DNA of 64,000 bases from Streptomyces sp. NRRL F-4489 (GTDB lineage: Bacteria; Actinomycetota; Actinomycetes; Streptomycetales; Streptomycetaceae). The stretch lies in the NCBI RefSeq assembly GCF_001509485.1, contig NZ_LLZI01000231.1, forward strand, positions 1-64,000, in the 5' to 3' direction. The notes beneath the pieces were generated by a model. The model was not told the origin of the DNA. It did no database searches and worked only from the letters and a program-made list of their open reading frames with translations. Below are positions 17,128 through 26,098 of this stretch, in pieces (position 1 is the stretch's first letter; every line of letters begins with the position of its first letter). The translations under genes were made by a program, and so were the position numbers.

Positions 17128-19560
17128 GTGCCCGAACACGTCCTCGTCCTCCACCGCTGGACCGACCGCTACGCCGACTACGCCGCCTACCTCGACCACA
17201 CCGCCCACCGCGTCAGCTACGTCACCACCGAGGCCGCCGCCCGCCACCTGCCCGTCCAACAGGCCGCCGGGATACGGATCGTGGAGAGCACCGAGGACGC
17301 CAAGGCGGTCCGCGAGGCGATCGACGAGCTGGCCGACCGGGCCGGGCCGGTCACCCGGATCGTCGCCCTCCAGGAGACCGACCTCGACCTGGCCGCCGAC
17401 CTCCGCGAAACCTTCGGCCTGCCCGGCCAGCGCGGCGCCGACCTCGCCCCGCTCCGCGACAAACTCCTGATGGCCCGCCGGCTCGCGGACGCCGGCATCC
17501 CCGTCCCGCCCACCGAGGACGCCCCCGGACCGGCCGCGGTCACCTCCTTCGCGGCCCGGCACGGCTGGCCGGTCCTGGTCAAACCGCGCCGCGGCACCGC
17601 CAGCGCCGGCATCACCCGCCTGGACTCCCCGGCCGACCTCGCCCGCTACACCTTCCCCGCCGACCGCGCGATGCTCGTCCAGCCCTGGCTGCCGCACGCC
17701 ATCGCGCACGTGGACGGCGTGTTCACCGGCGACCGCCTCGGCCCCTGGCGCGCCTCCCGCTATCTGACGACCTGCCTGGAGTTCACCGCCGGCACCGCCC
17801 TGGCCTCCGTCGAGTCCGACGACCCCCAACTCCTCGCCGCCGCCGAGGAGATCACCACCGCCACCGCCCGCGCCCTGTTCACCGGCCCCGCCGTCTTCCA
17901 CCTGGAACTCTTCGTCGGCGACGACGGCACGCTGACCGTCCTGGAGATCGGCGCCCGCCCCGGCGGCGCCGAAGTCCCCTTCGTCTGGCGGGAGGTGCAC
18001 GGTATCGACCTGATGGCGGTGGCCTGCGCCCACCAGGCCGGCACCGAACCGCCCGCCCTTCCCGCCGGCCCGCCCGCGGAGACCGCCGGCTGGCTGCTGG
18101 TCCCGCCGTCCGTCCCGATGCCCTGCCGCGTCCGCACCCCGCCCGCCGTCCCCGCCGACGGCGGCCCGTACGCGCGGGCCGTGCCCGAGGCCGGGGCGCT
18201 GCTCACCGGCGGCGGCTACGAGCACGCCGGCGCCCGCTTCCGCTTCCGCGGCGGCGGCACCGCCGAGGTCACCGCCGCCGTCCACCGCACCCTGCGGACC
18301 GCCGTCCTGGACTGCGAGCCCGTCGACCCCGCCGCCCCGGCCCGGCTCGTCGTCATCGGCTGCGGCAACCCGCCCTACCGCGAGTACGCCCTGGACACCC
18401 TCGCCGCGCACGGCGAGACCGCCCTCGTCCAGCCCGCCGAACCCGGCTGGCAGCGCCGGTACGTCGCCGACCGCTTCCGCACCGCCGACACCACCGACCC
18501 GGCGGCCACCACCCGGGCCGCCGCCGCCCTGCTCGCCGGCCACCCCGGCCCCGGCGCCGTCCTCACCTGGGACGAGGCGCTGCTTACGACCACCGCCGAG
18601 ACCGCCCGGCGGCTGAACCTGCCGCACATGAGCCCCGAGGCGGTCCGCCGCTGCCGCGACAAGCTCACCACCCGCCGGCTGCTGGAGCGCGCCGGTGTGC
18701 CCTCCGCCCGCTTCCGCCACGTCCACGGCGCGGACGGGGCCCGCGCCGCCGCCGCGGAACTGGGCGCGCCCGCCGTGGTCAAACCCCGCGCCCTGGCCGG
18801 CAGCATCGGCGTCACCCTCGCCCACGACCCCGACGAGGCCGCCCGCGCGTACGAACAGGCCGTCGCCGCCGCGTTCCCCGGACTCGGCGCCCTCGACGGC
18901 GCGCTGGTGGAGGAATACCTCGACGGGCCGGAGATCAGCGTGGACTGCGCGGTCACCGGCGGCCGGACCACCGTCGTCAACGTCGCCCGCAAACGCCTCG
19001 GCTTCGCCCCGTACTTCGAGGAGACCGGCCACCTGGTCGCCCCCTGGCGCCACGAACCCTGGGCCGACGAGGTGCGCGCGGTGGTCGCCGACGCCCACAC
19101 CGCGCTCGGCATCCGCACCGGCCTGACCCACACCGAACTCCGCCTCACCGCCGGCGGCCCCCGCGTCGTGGAGGTCAACGGCCGCCTCGGCGGCGACTTC
19201 ATCCCGCTGCTCGGCGCCCTCGCCACCGGCCTCGACCCGGTCCTGGCCGCCGCCGAGATCGCCCTCGGACGCACCCCGGACCTCACCGCGACCCGCGACC
19301 GCTGCGCCGAGGTCCGCTTCCTCTACCCCGACCGCGACGGCACCGTCCGCCACCTGGACCTGACCGCCGCCGCCGAGGTGCCCGGCATCGAACGGGCCGT
19401 CCCGCTCGCCGCCCCCGGCACCCGCCTGCTGCTCCCGCCGCGCGGCATCGTCCCCCGCCTGGCCGCCCTCCTGGCCACCGGCGACACCCCCGGCGACTGC
19501 GCCACCGCCCTGGACCGCGCCCAGGCCGCCGTCCGCCACACCCTCGCCCCCCTCCCGTAA
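17128..19560 (+). CDS. dual ATP-grasp ligase (two fused ATP-grasp modules, cluster 1)
   Basis: 810 residues, two complete ATP-grasp modules in one chain. Module 1 has its ATP-lysine in VLVKPRRGTASAG (about residue 150) and metal-binding block FHLELFVGDDG then LEIGARPGG (about 272). Module 2 repeats these as AVVKPRALAGSIG (about 550) and THTELRLTAGG then VEVNGRLGG (about 680). Both keep the key Lys, Glu and Asn/Arg residues, so both look active. Each could form an amide bond through an acyl-phosphate. With the ligase at 11246 the cluster has three ATP-grasp modules. The GTG start has AGGAG seven bases upstream. The substrates are not predictable from sequence. Confidence 0.87.
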   Translation: MPEHVLVLHRWTDRYADYAAYLDHTAHRVSYVTTEAAARHLPVQQAAGIRIVESTEDAKAVREAIDELADRAGPVTRIVALQETDLDLAADLRETFGLPGQRGADLAPLRDKLLMARRLADAGIPVPPTEDAPGPAAVTSFAARHGWPVLVKPRRGTASAGITRLDSPADLARYTFPADRAMLVQPWLPHAIAHVDGVFTGDRLGPWRASRYLTTCLEFTAGTALASVESDDPQLLAAAEEITTATARALFTGPAVFHLELFVGDDGTLTVLEIGARPGGAEVPFVWREVHGIDLMAVACAHQAGTEPPALPAGPPAETAGWLLVPPSVPMPCRVRTPPAVPADGGPYARAVPEAGALLTGGGYEHAGARFRFRGGGTAEVTAAVHRTLRTAVLDCEPVDPAAPARLVVIGCGNPPYREYALDTLAAHGETALVQPAEPGWQRRYVADRFRTADTTDPAATTRAAAALLAGHPGPGAVLTWDEALLTTTAETARRLNLPHMSPEAVRRCRDKLTTRRLLERAGVPSARFRHVHGADGARAAAAELGAPAVVKPRALAGSIGVTLAHDPDEAARAYEQAVAAAFPGLGALDGALVEEYLDGPEISVDCAVTGGRTTVVNVARKRLGFAPYFEETGHLVAPWRHEPWADEVRAVVADAHTALGIRTGLTHTELRLTAGGPRVVEVNGRLGGDFIPLLGALATGLDPVLAAAEIALGRTPDLTATRDRCAEVRFLYPDRDGTVRHLDLTAAAEVPGIERAVPLAAPGTRLLLPPRGIVPRLAALLATGDTPGDCATALDRAQAAVRHTLAPLP

Positions 19561-19619
19561 CGGCCCGGCCCGCCACCGCCCACCGCCCACCGCCCACGAA
19601 GAGAGAGACGCGTCACGTC

Positions 19620-21299
19620 ATGTGGATCCTTGGTGTCAACGCCCCGCCCACCGGCTGGCACGACAGCGCCGCCTGCCTCATCGACCAGGACGGCCGGATC
19701 GTCGCCTTCTCCGAGGAGGAGCGCCTCAACCGCCGCCGCCACTCCCTCTACCGCAAGCCCATGAGCGCCGCCCGCTTCGTCCTCGCGCAGGCGGGCCTGA
19801 CCCCCGCCGACATCGACGTGGTCGCCCTCGGCTGGGACAGCGAGCAGCTCTACCCGCGCCGCTTCGCCTCCGACGCCGACTTCCTCGCCTACGCCGTGGG
19901 CCTGGACTTCGGCCCCCGCACCCCCGAGGTGGTCCGCGTCCCGCACCACCAGGCGCACGCCGCCTCGTCGTTCTACGCCTCACCGTTCCGCAAGGCCGGC
20001 GTCCTGGTCATCGACGGCCACGGCGAGAACGAGTCCTCCACCGTCTGGACCTACGAGGACGGCGCCGAACCCCGCCTGGAGCGCAGCTGGCAGCGCACCG
20101 CCTCGCTCGGCTACGCCTACGACGCCGCCTCCACCTGGCTCGGCTTCTCGTTCCTCAACGCCGGCAAGACCATGGGCCTGGCCGCCTACGGCCGCGCCGC
20201 CGGCCTGGCCACCGAATCCCTGGTGGACCTCACCGCCGACGACTTCCGGATGGCCGTCGCCCCGCTCACCGAACACCACGGCACCGCCACCGCCGACGAG
20301 ATCAAGGAGCAGTACGACACCGTCGTCGGCCGCTGGCGCGCGCGGTACACCGAGATCGCCGGCGCCGACGGCCCCACCGCGCCCGAGGACGCCCTCGCCG
20401 ACGACCCCAAGGCCGTCCTCGTCGCCTACACCGCCCAGCGCGTCGTCGAGGAGACCGTCACCCACCTCGCCGCCCTGACCCGCAAGGCGGCCGGTGTCGA
20501 GGAGCTGTGCCTCAGCGGCGGCGTCGCCCTCAACTGCAGCACCAACGGCACCCTCCCCGGCCCGCTCTACGTCCCGCCCGTCCCGCACGACGCCGGCGTC
20601 GCGCTCGGCGCCGCCTGGACCGTCCGCCCGCCCCGCCACCACACCACCCCGCTCAGCCCCTACCAGGGCACCGACATCCACGGCCCCGACCACACCGGCC
20701 GCCCGCCCGCCCCGGACACCACCGGACTGCTCCGCACCGACCTCGACACCGACACCCTCACCACCCTCCTGATGGACGGCCGCATCGGCGCGGTCGCCCA
20801 GGGCCGGGCCGAGGTCGGCCCGCGCGCCCTGTGCCGCCGCTCGATCATCGCCGTCCCCGACACCGCCGAGGTCAACACCCGCGTCAACCGCGTCAAGAAC
20901 CGCGAGCAGTGGCGCCCCTTCGCCGGCGTCACCCGCCGCGACTACGGCGCCCGCCTCTGGGAGCAGCAGGAGCACCTGAGCCGCTACATGCTCGGCGCCG
21001 CCCGCGCCACCGACCTCGGCCGCGAGGTCGCCCCCGGCGTCGTCCACATCGACGGCACCACCCGCCCCCAGGTCCTGCACGGCGACGAGGCGCCCGCGGT
21101 CGGCGCGGTCCTCGACACCCTCGCACGGCGCGGCGCCCCGCCGGTCCTGCTCAACACCTCCTTCAACGACAAGGGCGAACCCATCGTCAACACCGCCGCC
21201 GACGCGGTGGCCGCGTTCCGCGCCATGGACCTGGACTTCCTCGTCCTCGGCGACGACCTCTACCGCAAGCCCGGCCGGACCGGAGGTGACCGGCGATGA
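19620..21299 (+). CDS. NodU/CmcH-family O- (or N-) carbamoyltransferase (cluster 1)
   Basis: 559 residues, the usual size for the family. The Kae1-like N-terminal half has GVNAPPTGWHDSAACLI and the metal motif VPHHQAHAASSFY. ELCLSGGVALNCSTNG lies mid-protein. The C-terminal YrdC-like half has GRAEVGPRALCRRSI and VLLNTSFNDKGEPIV. Family members such as TobZ, CmcH and NodU transfer a carbamoyl group from carbamoyl phosphate via carbamoyl adenylate to a hydroxyl, sometimes an amine. It therefore predicts a carbamate in the cluster product. Its stop overlaps the next gene's ATG (ATGA), so it is coupled to the radical SAM gene. Confidence 0.92.
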   Translation: MWILGVNAPPTGWHDSAACLIDQDGRIVAFSEEERLNRRRHSLYRKPMSAARFVLAQAGLTPADIDVVALGWDSEQLYPRRFASDADFLAYAVGLDFGPRTPEVVRVPHHQAHAASSFYASPFRKAGVLVIDGHGENESSTVWTYEDGAEPRLERSWQRTASLGYAYDAASTWLGFSFLNAGKTMGLAAYGRAAGLATESLVDLTADDFRMAVAPLTEHHGTATADEIKEQYDTVVGRWRARYTEIAGADGPTAPEDALADDPKAVLVAYTAQRVVEETVTHLAALTRKAAGVEELCLSGGVALNCSTNGTLPGPLYVPPVPHDAGVALGAAWTVRPPRHHTTPLSPYQGTDIHGPDHTGRPPAPDTTGLLRTDLDTDTLTTLLMDGRIGAVAQGRAEVGPRALCRRSIIAVPDTAEVNTRVNRVKNREQWRPFAGVTRRDYGARLWEQQEHLSRYMLGAARATDLGREVAPGVVHIDGTTRPQVLHGDEAPAVGAVLDTLARRGAPPVLLNTSFNDKGEPIVNTAADAVAAFRAMDLDFLVLGDDLYRKPGRTGGDRR

Positions 21300-22630
21300 C
21301 CGCCGGGCAGCCGGCACCGGACCGCTTCCGCGCGTACGGACCCCGCCACCTCGACGAGATCGCCGCCCGCCACGGGCTGCCCGACGACATCCGGGAGACC
21401 GTCCGCCGGATCTCCCTCGTCCTGCCGTTCCGCGTCAACTCCTATGTGCTGGACGAGCTGATCGACTGGGACGACGTGCCCGGCGACCCGATGTTCCAGC
21501 TCACCTTCCCGCAGCGCGGCATGCTCCCCGCCGACGACGAGGAACGGCTCGCCAAACTCTCCGCCGACCCCGCCGACCGGCCGCTGCTGCGCGAGGCCGT
21601 CCAGGAGATCCGGGCCCGCCTCAACCCGCACCCCTCCGGGCAGCAGGAGCTCAACGTGCCCACCCTGGACGGCGCGCGGGTCCCCGGCCTCCAGCACAAG
21701 TACCGCGAGACCGTGCTGTACTTCCCCGGCCAGGGCCAGACCTGCCACGCCTACTGCACCTACTGCTTCCGCTGGGCGCAGTTCATCGGTGACGCCGACC
21801 TGCGGTTCGCCGCCCCCGACCCCGGCGGCCTGCTCGGCTACCTGCGCGCGCACCCCGAGGTCCACGACGTCCTGGTCACCGGCGGCGACCCGATGGTGAT
21901 GTCCACCGAGCGGCTGCGCGGCCACCTGGAACCGCTGCTGGACGTGGCGACGGTCCGCACGATCCGGATCGGCACCAAATCCGTCGCCTACTGGCCGCAG
22001 CGCTACACCACCGACCCGGACGCCGACGATGTGCTGCGCCTCTTCGAACAGGTGGTGGCCTCCGGGCGGCAGCTCGCGGTGATGGCCCACTTCAGCCACC
22101 CCCGCGAACTCGAAAGCGACCTGGCCCGGCGGGCGCTGGCCCGGATCCGCGCCACCGGCGCCGTGGTCTACTGCCAGGCCCCGCTGATCGCCCGCGTCAA
22201 CGACGACGCCGCCACCTGGAACGCGCTGTGGCGGGCCGAACTCGCCGCCGGCGCCGTCCCGTACTACCTCTTCGTCGAACGGGACACCGGCCCCTACGAC
22301 TACTTCAAGGTGCCGCTCGCCCGCGCCGCGGAGATCTTCGCCGACGCCTACCGCACCCTGCCCGGACTCGCCCGCACCGTCCGCGGCCCGGTGATGTCCG
22401 CGACCCCCGGCAAGGTCGTGGTGGACGGTGTGGAGGAGACCCCCGAGGGGTCGTTCTTCCGGCTGCGGATGCTCCAGGCCCGGCAGCCGTCGCTGGTCGG
22501 CCGGCCGTTCCGGGCCCGCTACTCCGCCACCGCCGCCTGGCTCGACGACCTGGAGCTGGACCCCGCCACGCCCGCCGACCTCGCCGCGGCGGTCCGCGCC
22601 GGCACCGCCCCCGAAGGGACCCCGCGATGA
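21296..22630 (+). CDS. KamA-family radical SAM aminomutase-like protein (cluster 1)
   Basis: 444 residues. The radical SAM cluster motif is CHAYCTYC, with Cys150, Cys154 and Cys157, in the CxxxCxxC spacing. LVTGGDPMVMST and RIGTKSVAYWPQR are typical of lysine 2,3-aminomutase relatives. The presumed PLP lysine lies in SATPGKVVVDG. Lysine aminomutases have a conserved Asp before the glycine run, as in DAPGGGGK, which contacts the lysine side chain; here the corresponding residues are Ala/Ser, so lysine is an unlikely substrate. It would move an alpha-amino group to the beta position of a free or tethered amino acid. It overlaps both neighbours by ATGA. Confidence 0.85.
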   Translation: MTAGQPAPDRFRAYGPRHLDEIAARHGLPDDIRETVRRISLVLPFRVNSYVLDELIDWDDVPGDPMFQLTFPQRGMLPADDEERLAKLSADPADRPLLREAVQEIRARLNPHPSGQQELNVPTLDGARVPGLQHKYRETVLYFPGQGQTCHAYCTYCFRWAQFIGDADLRFAAPDPGGLLGYLRAHPEVHDVLVTGGDPMVMSTERLRGHLEPLLDVATVRTIRIGTKSVAYWPQRYTTDPDADDVLRLFEQVVASGRQLAVMAHFSHPRELESDLARRALARIRATGAVVYCQAPLIARVNDDAATWNALWRAELAAGAVPYYLFVERDTGPYDYFKVPLARAAEIFADAYRTLPGLARTVRGPVMSATPGKVVVDGVEETPEGSFFRLRMLQARQPSLVGRPFRARYSATAAWLDDLELDPATPADLAAAVRAGTAPEGTPR

Positions 22631-23880
22631 CCCCCGCACCCTCCCCGAACCTGGCCCTCAACCAGCTCGTCGACGAACGCCGGGCGCGCGGCGAGTCCCT
22701 GGTCCACCTGGCGTTCGGCGAGGCCCGGCTGCCGCTGCTGCCGCAGCTCGCCGCCCGGCTCGCGGCCGGCGCGGCCCGCACCGCCTACGGGCCGGTGGCC
22801 GGCGGCCCGGCCGTCCGCGAGGCGGTGGCCGGCTACTTCACCCGCCGCCGGCTCCCCACCACCGCCGACCGGGTGGTGGTCGCGCCCGGCAGCAAACCAC
22901 TCCTGATGGCCCTTCAGCTCGCCGTCCCCGGCGACGTCGTGCTGCCCGCCCCCGCCTGGAACACCTACGCCCCGCAGGCCCGCTACGCCGGCAAACGCGT
23001 CATCGGCGTACCGGTCCCGCCCGAGTGCGGCGGCGTCCCCGACCCCGCCGCGCTGCGCACCGCCCTGCGCACCGCCCGCGCCGCCGGCGCCGACCCCCGG
23101 CTGCTGATCCTCACCCTCCCCGACAACCCCACCGGCACCCTCGCCCCGCCCGCCCTGGTGCGCGAACTGGCCGCGCTGGCACGGGAGGAGGACCTGCTGA
23201 TCGCCGCCGACGAGATCTACCGCGACCTCGTCCACGACCCCGACCGCACCCCCTTCCTCAGCCCCGCCGAGGCGGCCCCCGAACGCACCGTCGTCACCAG
23301 CGGCCTGTCCAAGACCCTGGGCCTGGGCGGCTGGCGGATCGGCGTCGCACGCTTCCCCGAGGGCGATACGGGGGAGCGGCTGCGGGACGGCGTGCTGGCC
23401 GCCGCCAGCGAACTGTGGTCCACCCTCGCCGGACCGATGCAGGCCGTCGCCGAGTACGCGTACGCCGAACCGCCCGAGATCACCGGCCGGATCCGGGCCG
23501 CCGCCCGGCTGCACGGCGCGGTCGCCCGGGCCGTCCACCGGATCGCGGTGGACGCGGGCGCCGCCTGCCGCCCGCCCACCGCCGGCTTCTACGTCTACCC
23601 GGACTTCGGCCCGCTGCGCGACCGGCTCGCGGCCCGCGGCATCACCGGCTCCGCGTCCCTGGCCACCGCCCTGCTCGAGGAGTCCGGGCTGGTCGTCCTG
23701 GCCGGCCACCTGCTCGGCGACGATCCGCACGCCCTCCGCTTCAAGGCCGCCACCAGCCTCCTCTACGGCGACGAGGAGCAGCAGGCCGCGGCGCTGACCG
23801 CCGAGGACCCCACCCGGCTGCCGCACCTCGCCGGCGAACTCGACCGGATCGCCGAGGGATTCGCCCGGCTCACCGCCTGA
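22627..23880 (+). CDS. class I/II PLP aminotransferase (cluster 1)
   Basis: 417 residues, fold type I aminotransferase. TAYGPVAGGPAVREAVAGY, PDNPTGTLAPP and AADEIYRD are the usual substrate and PLP-binding blocks. The PLP Schiff-base lysine is Lys229 in SGLSKTLGLGGWRIG. RFKAATSLLYG supplies a C-terminal Arg that would bind an alpha-carboxylate. It is coupled to the radical SAM gene by an ATGA overlap, so the two probably act in succession, for example amino shift then transamination or the reverse. Its substrate is not identifiable. Confidence 0.88.
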   Translation: MTPAPSPNLALNQLVDERRARGESLVHLAFGEARLPLLPQLAARLAAGAARTAYGPVAGGPAVREAVAGYFTRRRLPTTADRVVVAPGSKPLLMALQLAVPGDVVLPAPAWNTYAPQARYAGKRVIGVPVPPECGGVPDPAALRTALRTARAAGADPRLLILTLPDNPTGTLAPPALVRELAALAREEDLLIAADEIYRDLVHDPDRTPFLSPAEAAPERTVVTSGLSKTLGLGGWRIGVARFPEGDTGERLRDGVLAAASELWSTLAGPMQAVAEYAYAEPPEITGRIRAAARLHGAVARAVHRIAVDAGAACRPPTAGFYVYPDFGPLRDRLAARGITGSASLATALLEESGLVVLAGHLLGDDPHALRFKAATSLLYGDEEQQAAALTAEDPTRLPHLAGELDRIAEGFARLTA

Positions 23881-23923
23881 CCCGGCCGCCCGGCCCGTGC
23901 ACCACCGAAAGGAACCGCGCACC

Positions 23924-24640
23924 ATGAAGGAAATACCCCCCACCCCGGAATCGTTCCGGGAGATCGCCGCCGCCACCGACCGGCTGCTGACCGCCCTGGC
24001 CGGCCTCACCGACGCGGACGCCGCCGCCCCCTCCGCGCTGCCCGGCTGGACCCGCGGCCACGTCCTCAGCCACCTCGCCCGCCAGGCCCCCGCGCTGGGC
24101 AACCTCCTGACCTGGGCGCGTACCGGCGTGGAGACCCCGCAGTACCCGGACCGGGCCACCCGCGACGCCGAGATCGAGGCCGGCGCGCACCGCCCCGCCG
24201 CCGAACTCGTCGCCGGCGTCCGGGAGACCGCGGCCCGCTTCCAGGAGGCCGTCGAGACCCTGCCGGACGCCGCCTGGCAGGCCACCGTCCGCCCGTTCAC
24301 CGGCGAACTGTGCACCCCCAAGCGGATATTGGTCATCCGGCTGCGCGAACTCGAACTCCACCGCGTGGACCTGGCCCTCGGCCACCGCGTCGCCGACATC
24401 CCCGCCACCGCCCGCGACATCATCCTCGACGACGTCCTCGGCTACTACGCCGCGGCGGCCGACGTCCCCGCCTTCACCCTCCGCGACGACACGGGCGCCG
24501 AACTCGCCCGCCACGGCACCGGCGGCCCGGTCGTCACCGGCACCCGCGCCGCCGCCCTGGCCTGGCTCTCCGGCCGCTCCGACGGCACCGGCCTGAGCGC
24601 GGCCACCGGACCGCTGCCCACCCTGCCGCGCTGGCTCTGA
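23924..24640 (+). CDS. DinB/maleylpyruvate-isomerase-type mycothiol-dependent enzyme (cluster 1)
   Basis: 238 residues from the ATG at 23924, with AAAGGAA ten bases upstream; a GTG 27 bases earlier lacks a ribosome site. LPGWTRGHVLSHLARQAPAL matches the metal-binding helix of the DinB/MDMPI family, and a second His lies in RLRELELHRVDLALGHR. Characterised relatives use mycothiol as cofactor or as a thiol donor; LmbV in lincomycin synthesis is an example. Within this cluster it may add mycothiol to an electrophilic intermediate, deliver sulfur, or isomerise an unsaturated acid. A general detoxification role is the alternative. Confidence 0.8.
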   Translation: MKEIPPTPESFREIAAATDRLLTALAGLTDADAAAPSALPGWTRGHVLSHLARQAPALGNLLTWARTGVETPQYPDRATRDAEIEAGAHRPAAELVAGVRETAARFQEAVETLPDAAWQATVRPFTGELCTPKRILVIRLRELELHRVDLALGHRVADIPATARDIILDDVLGYYAAAADVPAFTLRDDTGAELARHGTGGPVVTGTRAAALAWLSGRSDGTGLSAATGPLPTLPRWL

Positions 24641-24657
24641 CGCGGGAAGAAACGGAT

Positions 24658-25791
24658 ATGACGCACCTGGACCTCTCCTCCGTCCGCACCGGCCTGCTGG
24701 ACTGCATCCAGGCCAACCTCGCGGTCCTCGCCGACCACCACCACGGGCCCGGCGCCCACCTGCGCCTCGGCGCGCCCCTCGGCCTGCGCTTCCGGCCGCG
24801 CCCCGAGGACGGCCTGCCCACCGTCGACCCGCCGCTCACCGAGCAACTGGCCACCCTCCCGGCCCTGGTGGGGCTGCGGGTCGTCCGGCACACCCGCCTC
24901 GCCCCCGGGGAACTGCGCGCCGAACTCTCCGGCGGCGGTCTCCGCTACGTCGTCGCGGACGCCTACCACCTGCCCTGGCTGCCCTACCACGGCCGGGCCC
25001 ACATGCCGCACAGCTTCCTGCTCGCCGCCGGCCCGGACGGCTGGCAGATCACCGACGCCTACCGCAACGAGACCGAATGGGGACCGGCCACCCCCGGCCA
25101 CTGGGTGCTGCCCGAGGAGGACCTCCCCGGCATCGGCACCGCCGAGGTCACCGACCTCGCCCCGGACTCCCTGCCGCCGCTCGCCGACCTGCCGCCCGCC
25201 CCCGACCTGGACCCGGCCGCCGCCGAGACCTACCTCGCCGCCTACGCCGCCTGCCCCGACCGCGCCGCCGCGATCCGCCAACTCACCGTCGAGACCTGGC
25301 TGCTGGCCCGCGCCCGCAAACTCCACGCCACCTACCGCGCGCTCTACACCGGCCGCGCCGACGGCCCCGAGCCCGGCCCCGAGGCCGACCACCTGCGCGC
25401 CTGGGACAAGGTCGTGGAGCAGACCTATCTCGCCCACCGCCGGGTCGCCCGCGGCCGCGCCGAACCGCCCGGTGTCCTGGACCGCCTGCGCGCCGTCCTC
25501 GCCGCCGACCGCACCGTCTTCGGCGCCGTCCCCGACCCGGCCGCGCCGCCCGCCGCGGACGACACCGCGCTGCGCCGCACGATCGCCGAGGTGGCCGCCG
25601 GCGTCCTCGGCGTACCCGCAGACGGGCTGCTGGCCGGGGCGCCGTTCGACTCCTTCCCGTCGTTCAGCTCCTTCCGGCTCGTCGAGATCATCGAACGCCT
25701 GGAGAGCGCCCTCGACCGCGAACTGGACGCCGACGAACTCATCCCGGAGAACCTCCGCCGGGTCGACGACCTCTGCCGCATCGCCCGCTGA
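24658..25791 (+). CDS. BtrH-like acyltransferase fused to a carrier protein (cluster 1)
   Basis: 377 residues in two parts. The N-terminal about 270 residues resemble the BtrH family, cysteine-protease-fold acyltransferases; in butirosin synthesis BtrH moves an aminoacyl group from carrier protein BtrI to an amine. Candidate triad residues are Cys16 (LLDCIQANL), His118 (MPHSFLLA) and Asp133 (ITDAYRN). The C-terminal about 75 residues form an acyl carrier domain with Ser332 in FDSFPSF as probable phosphopantetheine site, followed by VEIIERLESAL and ELDADELIPENL. The FDSF motif is DltC-like, with what looks like a short insertion after it. The fusion would let the enzyme hold its own acyl donor. 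Confidence 0.75.
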   Translation: MTHLDLSSVRTGLLDCIQANLAVLADHHHGPGAHLRLGAPLGLRFRPRPEDGLPTVDPPLTEQLATLPALVGLRVVRHTRLAPGELRAELSGGGLRYVVADAYHLPWLPYHGRAHMPHSFLLAAGPDGWQITDAYRNETEWGPATPGHWVLPEEDLPGIGTAEVTDLAPDSLPPLADLPPAPDLDPAAAETYLAAYAACPDRAAAIRQLTVETWLLARARKLHATYRALYTGRADGPEPGPEADHLRAWDKVVEQTYLAHRRVARGRAEPPGVLDRLRAVLAADRTVFGAVPDPAAPPAADDTALRRTIAEVAAGVLGVPADGLLAGAPFDSFPSFSSFRLVEIIERLESALDRELDADELIPENLRRVDDLCRIAR

Positions 25792-25843
25792 GCCCGGGCC
25801 AGACGCCCAAACCACTCCCGTACGCACCCGGAAGAGGCCCACC

Positions 25844-26098
25844 ATGGACCCCCGCTTCACCGACCTGCTCCGCCCGTTCCTCAAGCACGCCGGGCCCGGC
25901 GAACCCGCGATCACCCCCGACACCGACCTGCGCCGCCTCGGTGTCGACTCCATGCAGGCCATCGAGCTGCTCTTCACCATCGAGGACACCTTCGGCATCT
26001 CCCTCCCGGACGAGGAGCTGAACGACACCACCTTCGCCACCGCCGGCAGCCTCTGGCGGGTGATCGCCGCCCAGCTCCCCGGCGAGGTGACCGCATGA
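25844..26098 (+). CDS. acyl/aminoacyl carrier protein (cluster 1)
   Basis: 84 residues, a normal carrier-protein size. Ser36 in GVDSMQAIELL is the phosphopantetheine attachment site, and FGISLPDEELNDTTFATAG forms the usual helix 3 region. It should be activated by the PPTase at 28453 and loaded by one of the adenylation enzymes or an ATP-grasp ligase. Its stop overlaps the ATG of the first acyl-CoA-dehydrogenase-like gene (ATGA). That coupling hints that the dehydrogenases act on the acyl group it carries. Confidence 0.92.
   Translation: MDPRFTDLLRPFLKHAGPGEPAITPDTDLRRLGVDSMQAIELLFTIEDTFGISLPDEELNDTTFATAGSLWRVIAAQLPGEVTA

Noticed and set aside
21296..22630. Calling the radical SAM enzyme lysine 2,3-aminomutase
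   Set aside because: The side-chain-binding Asp is not evident, so only the family is claimed.
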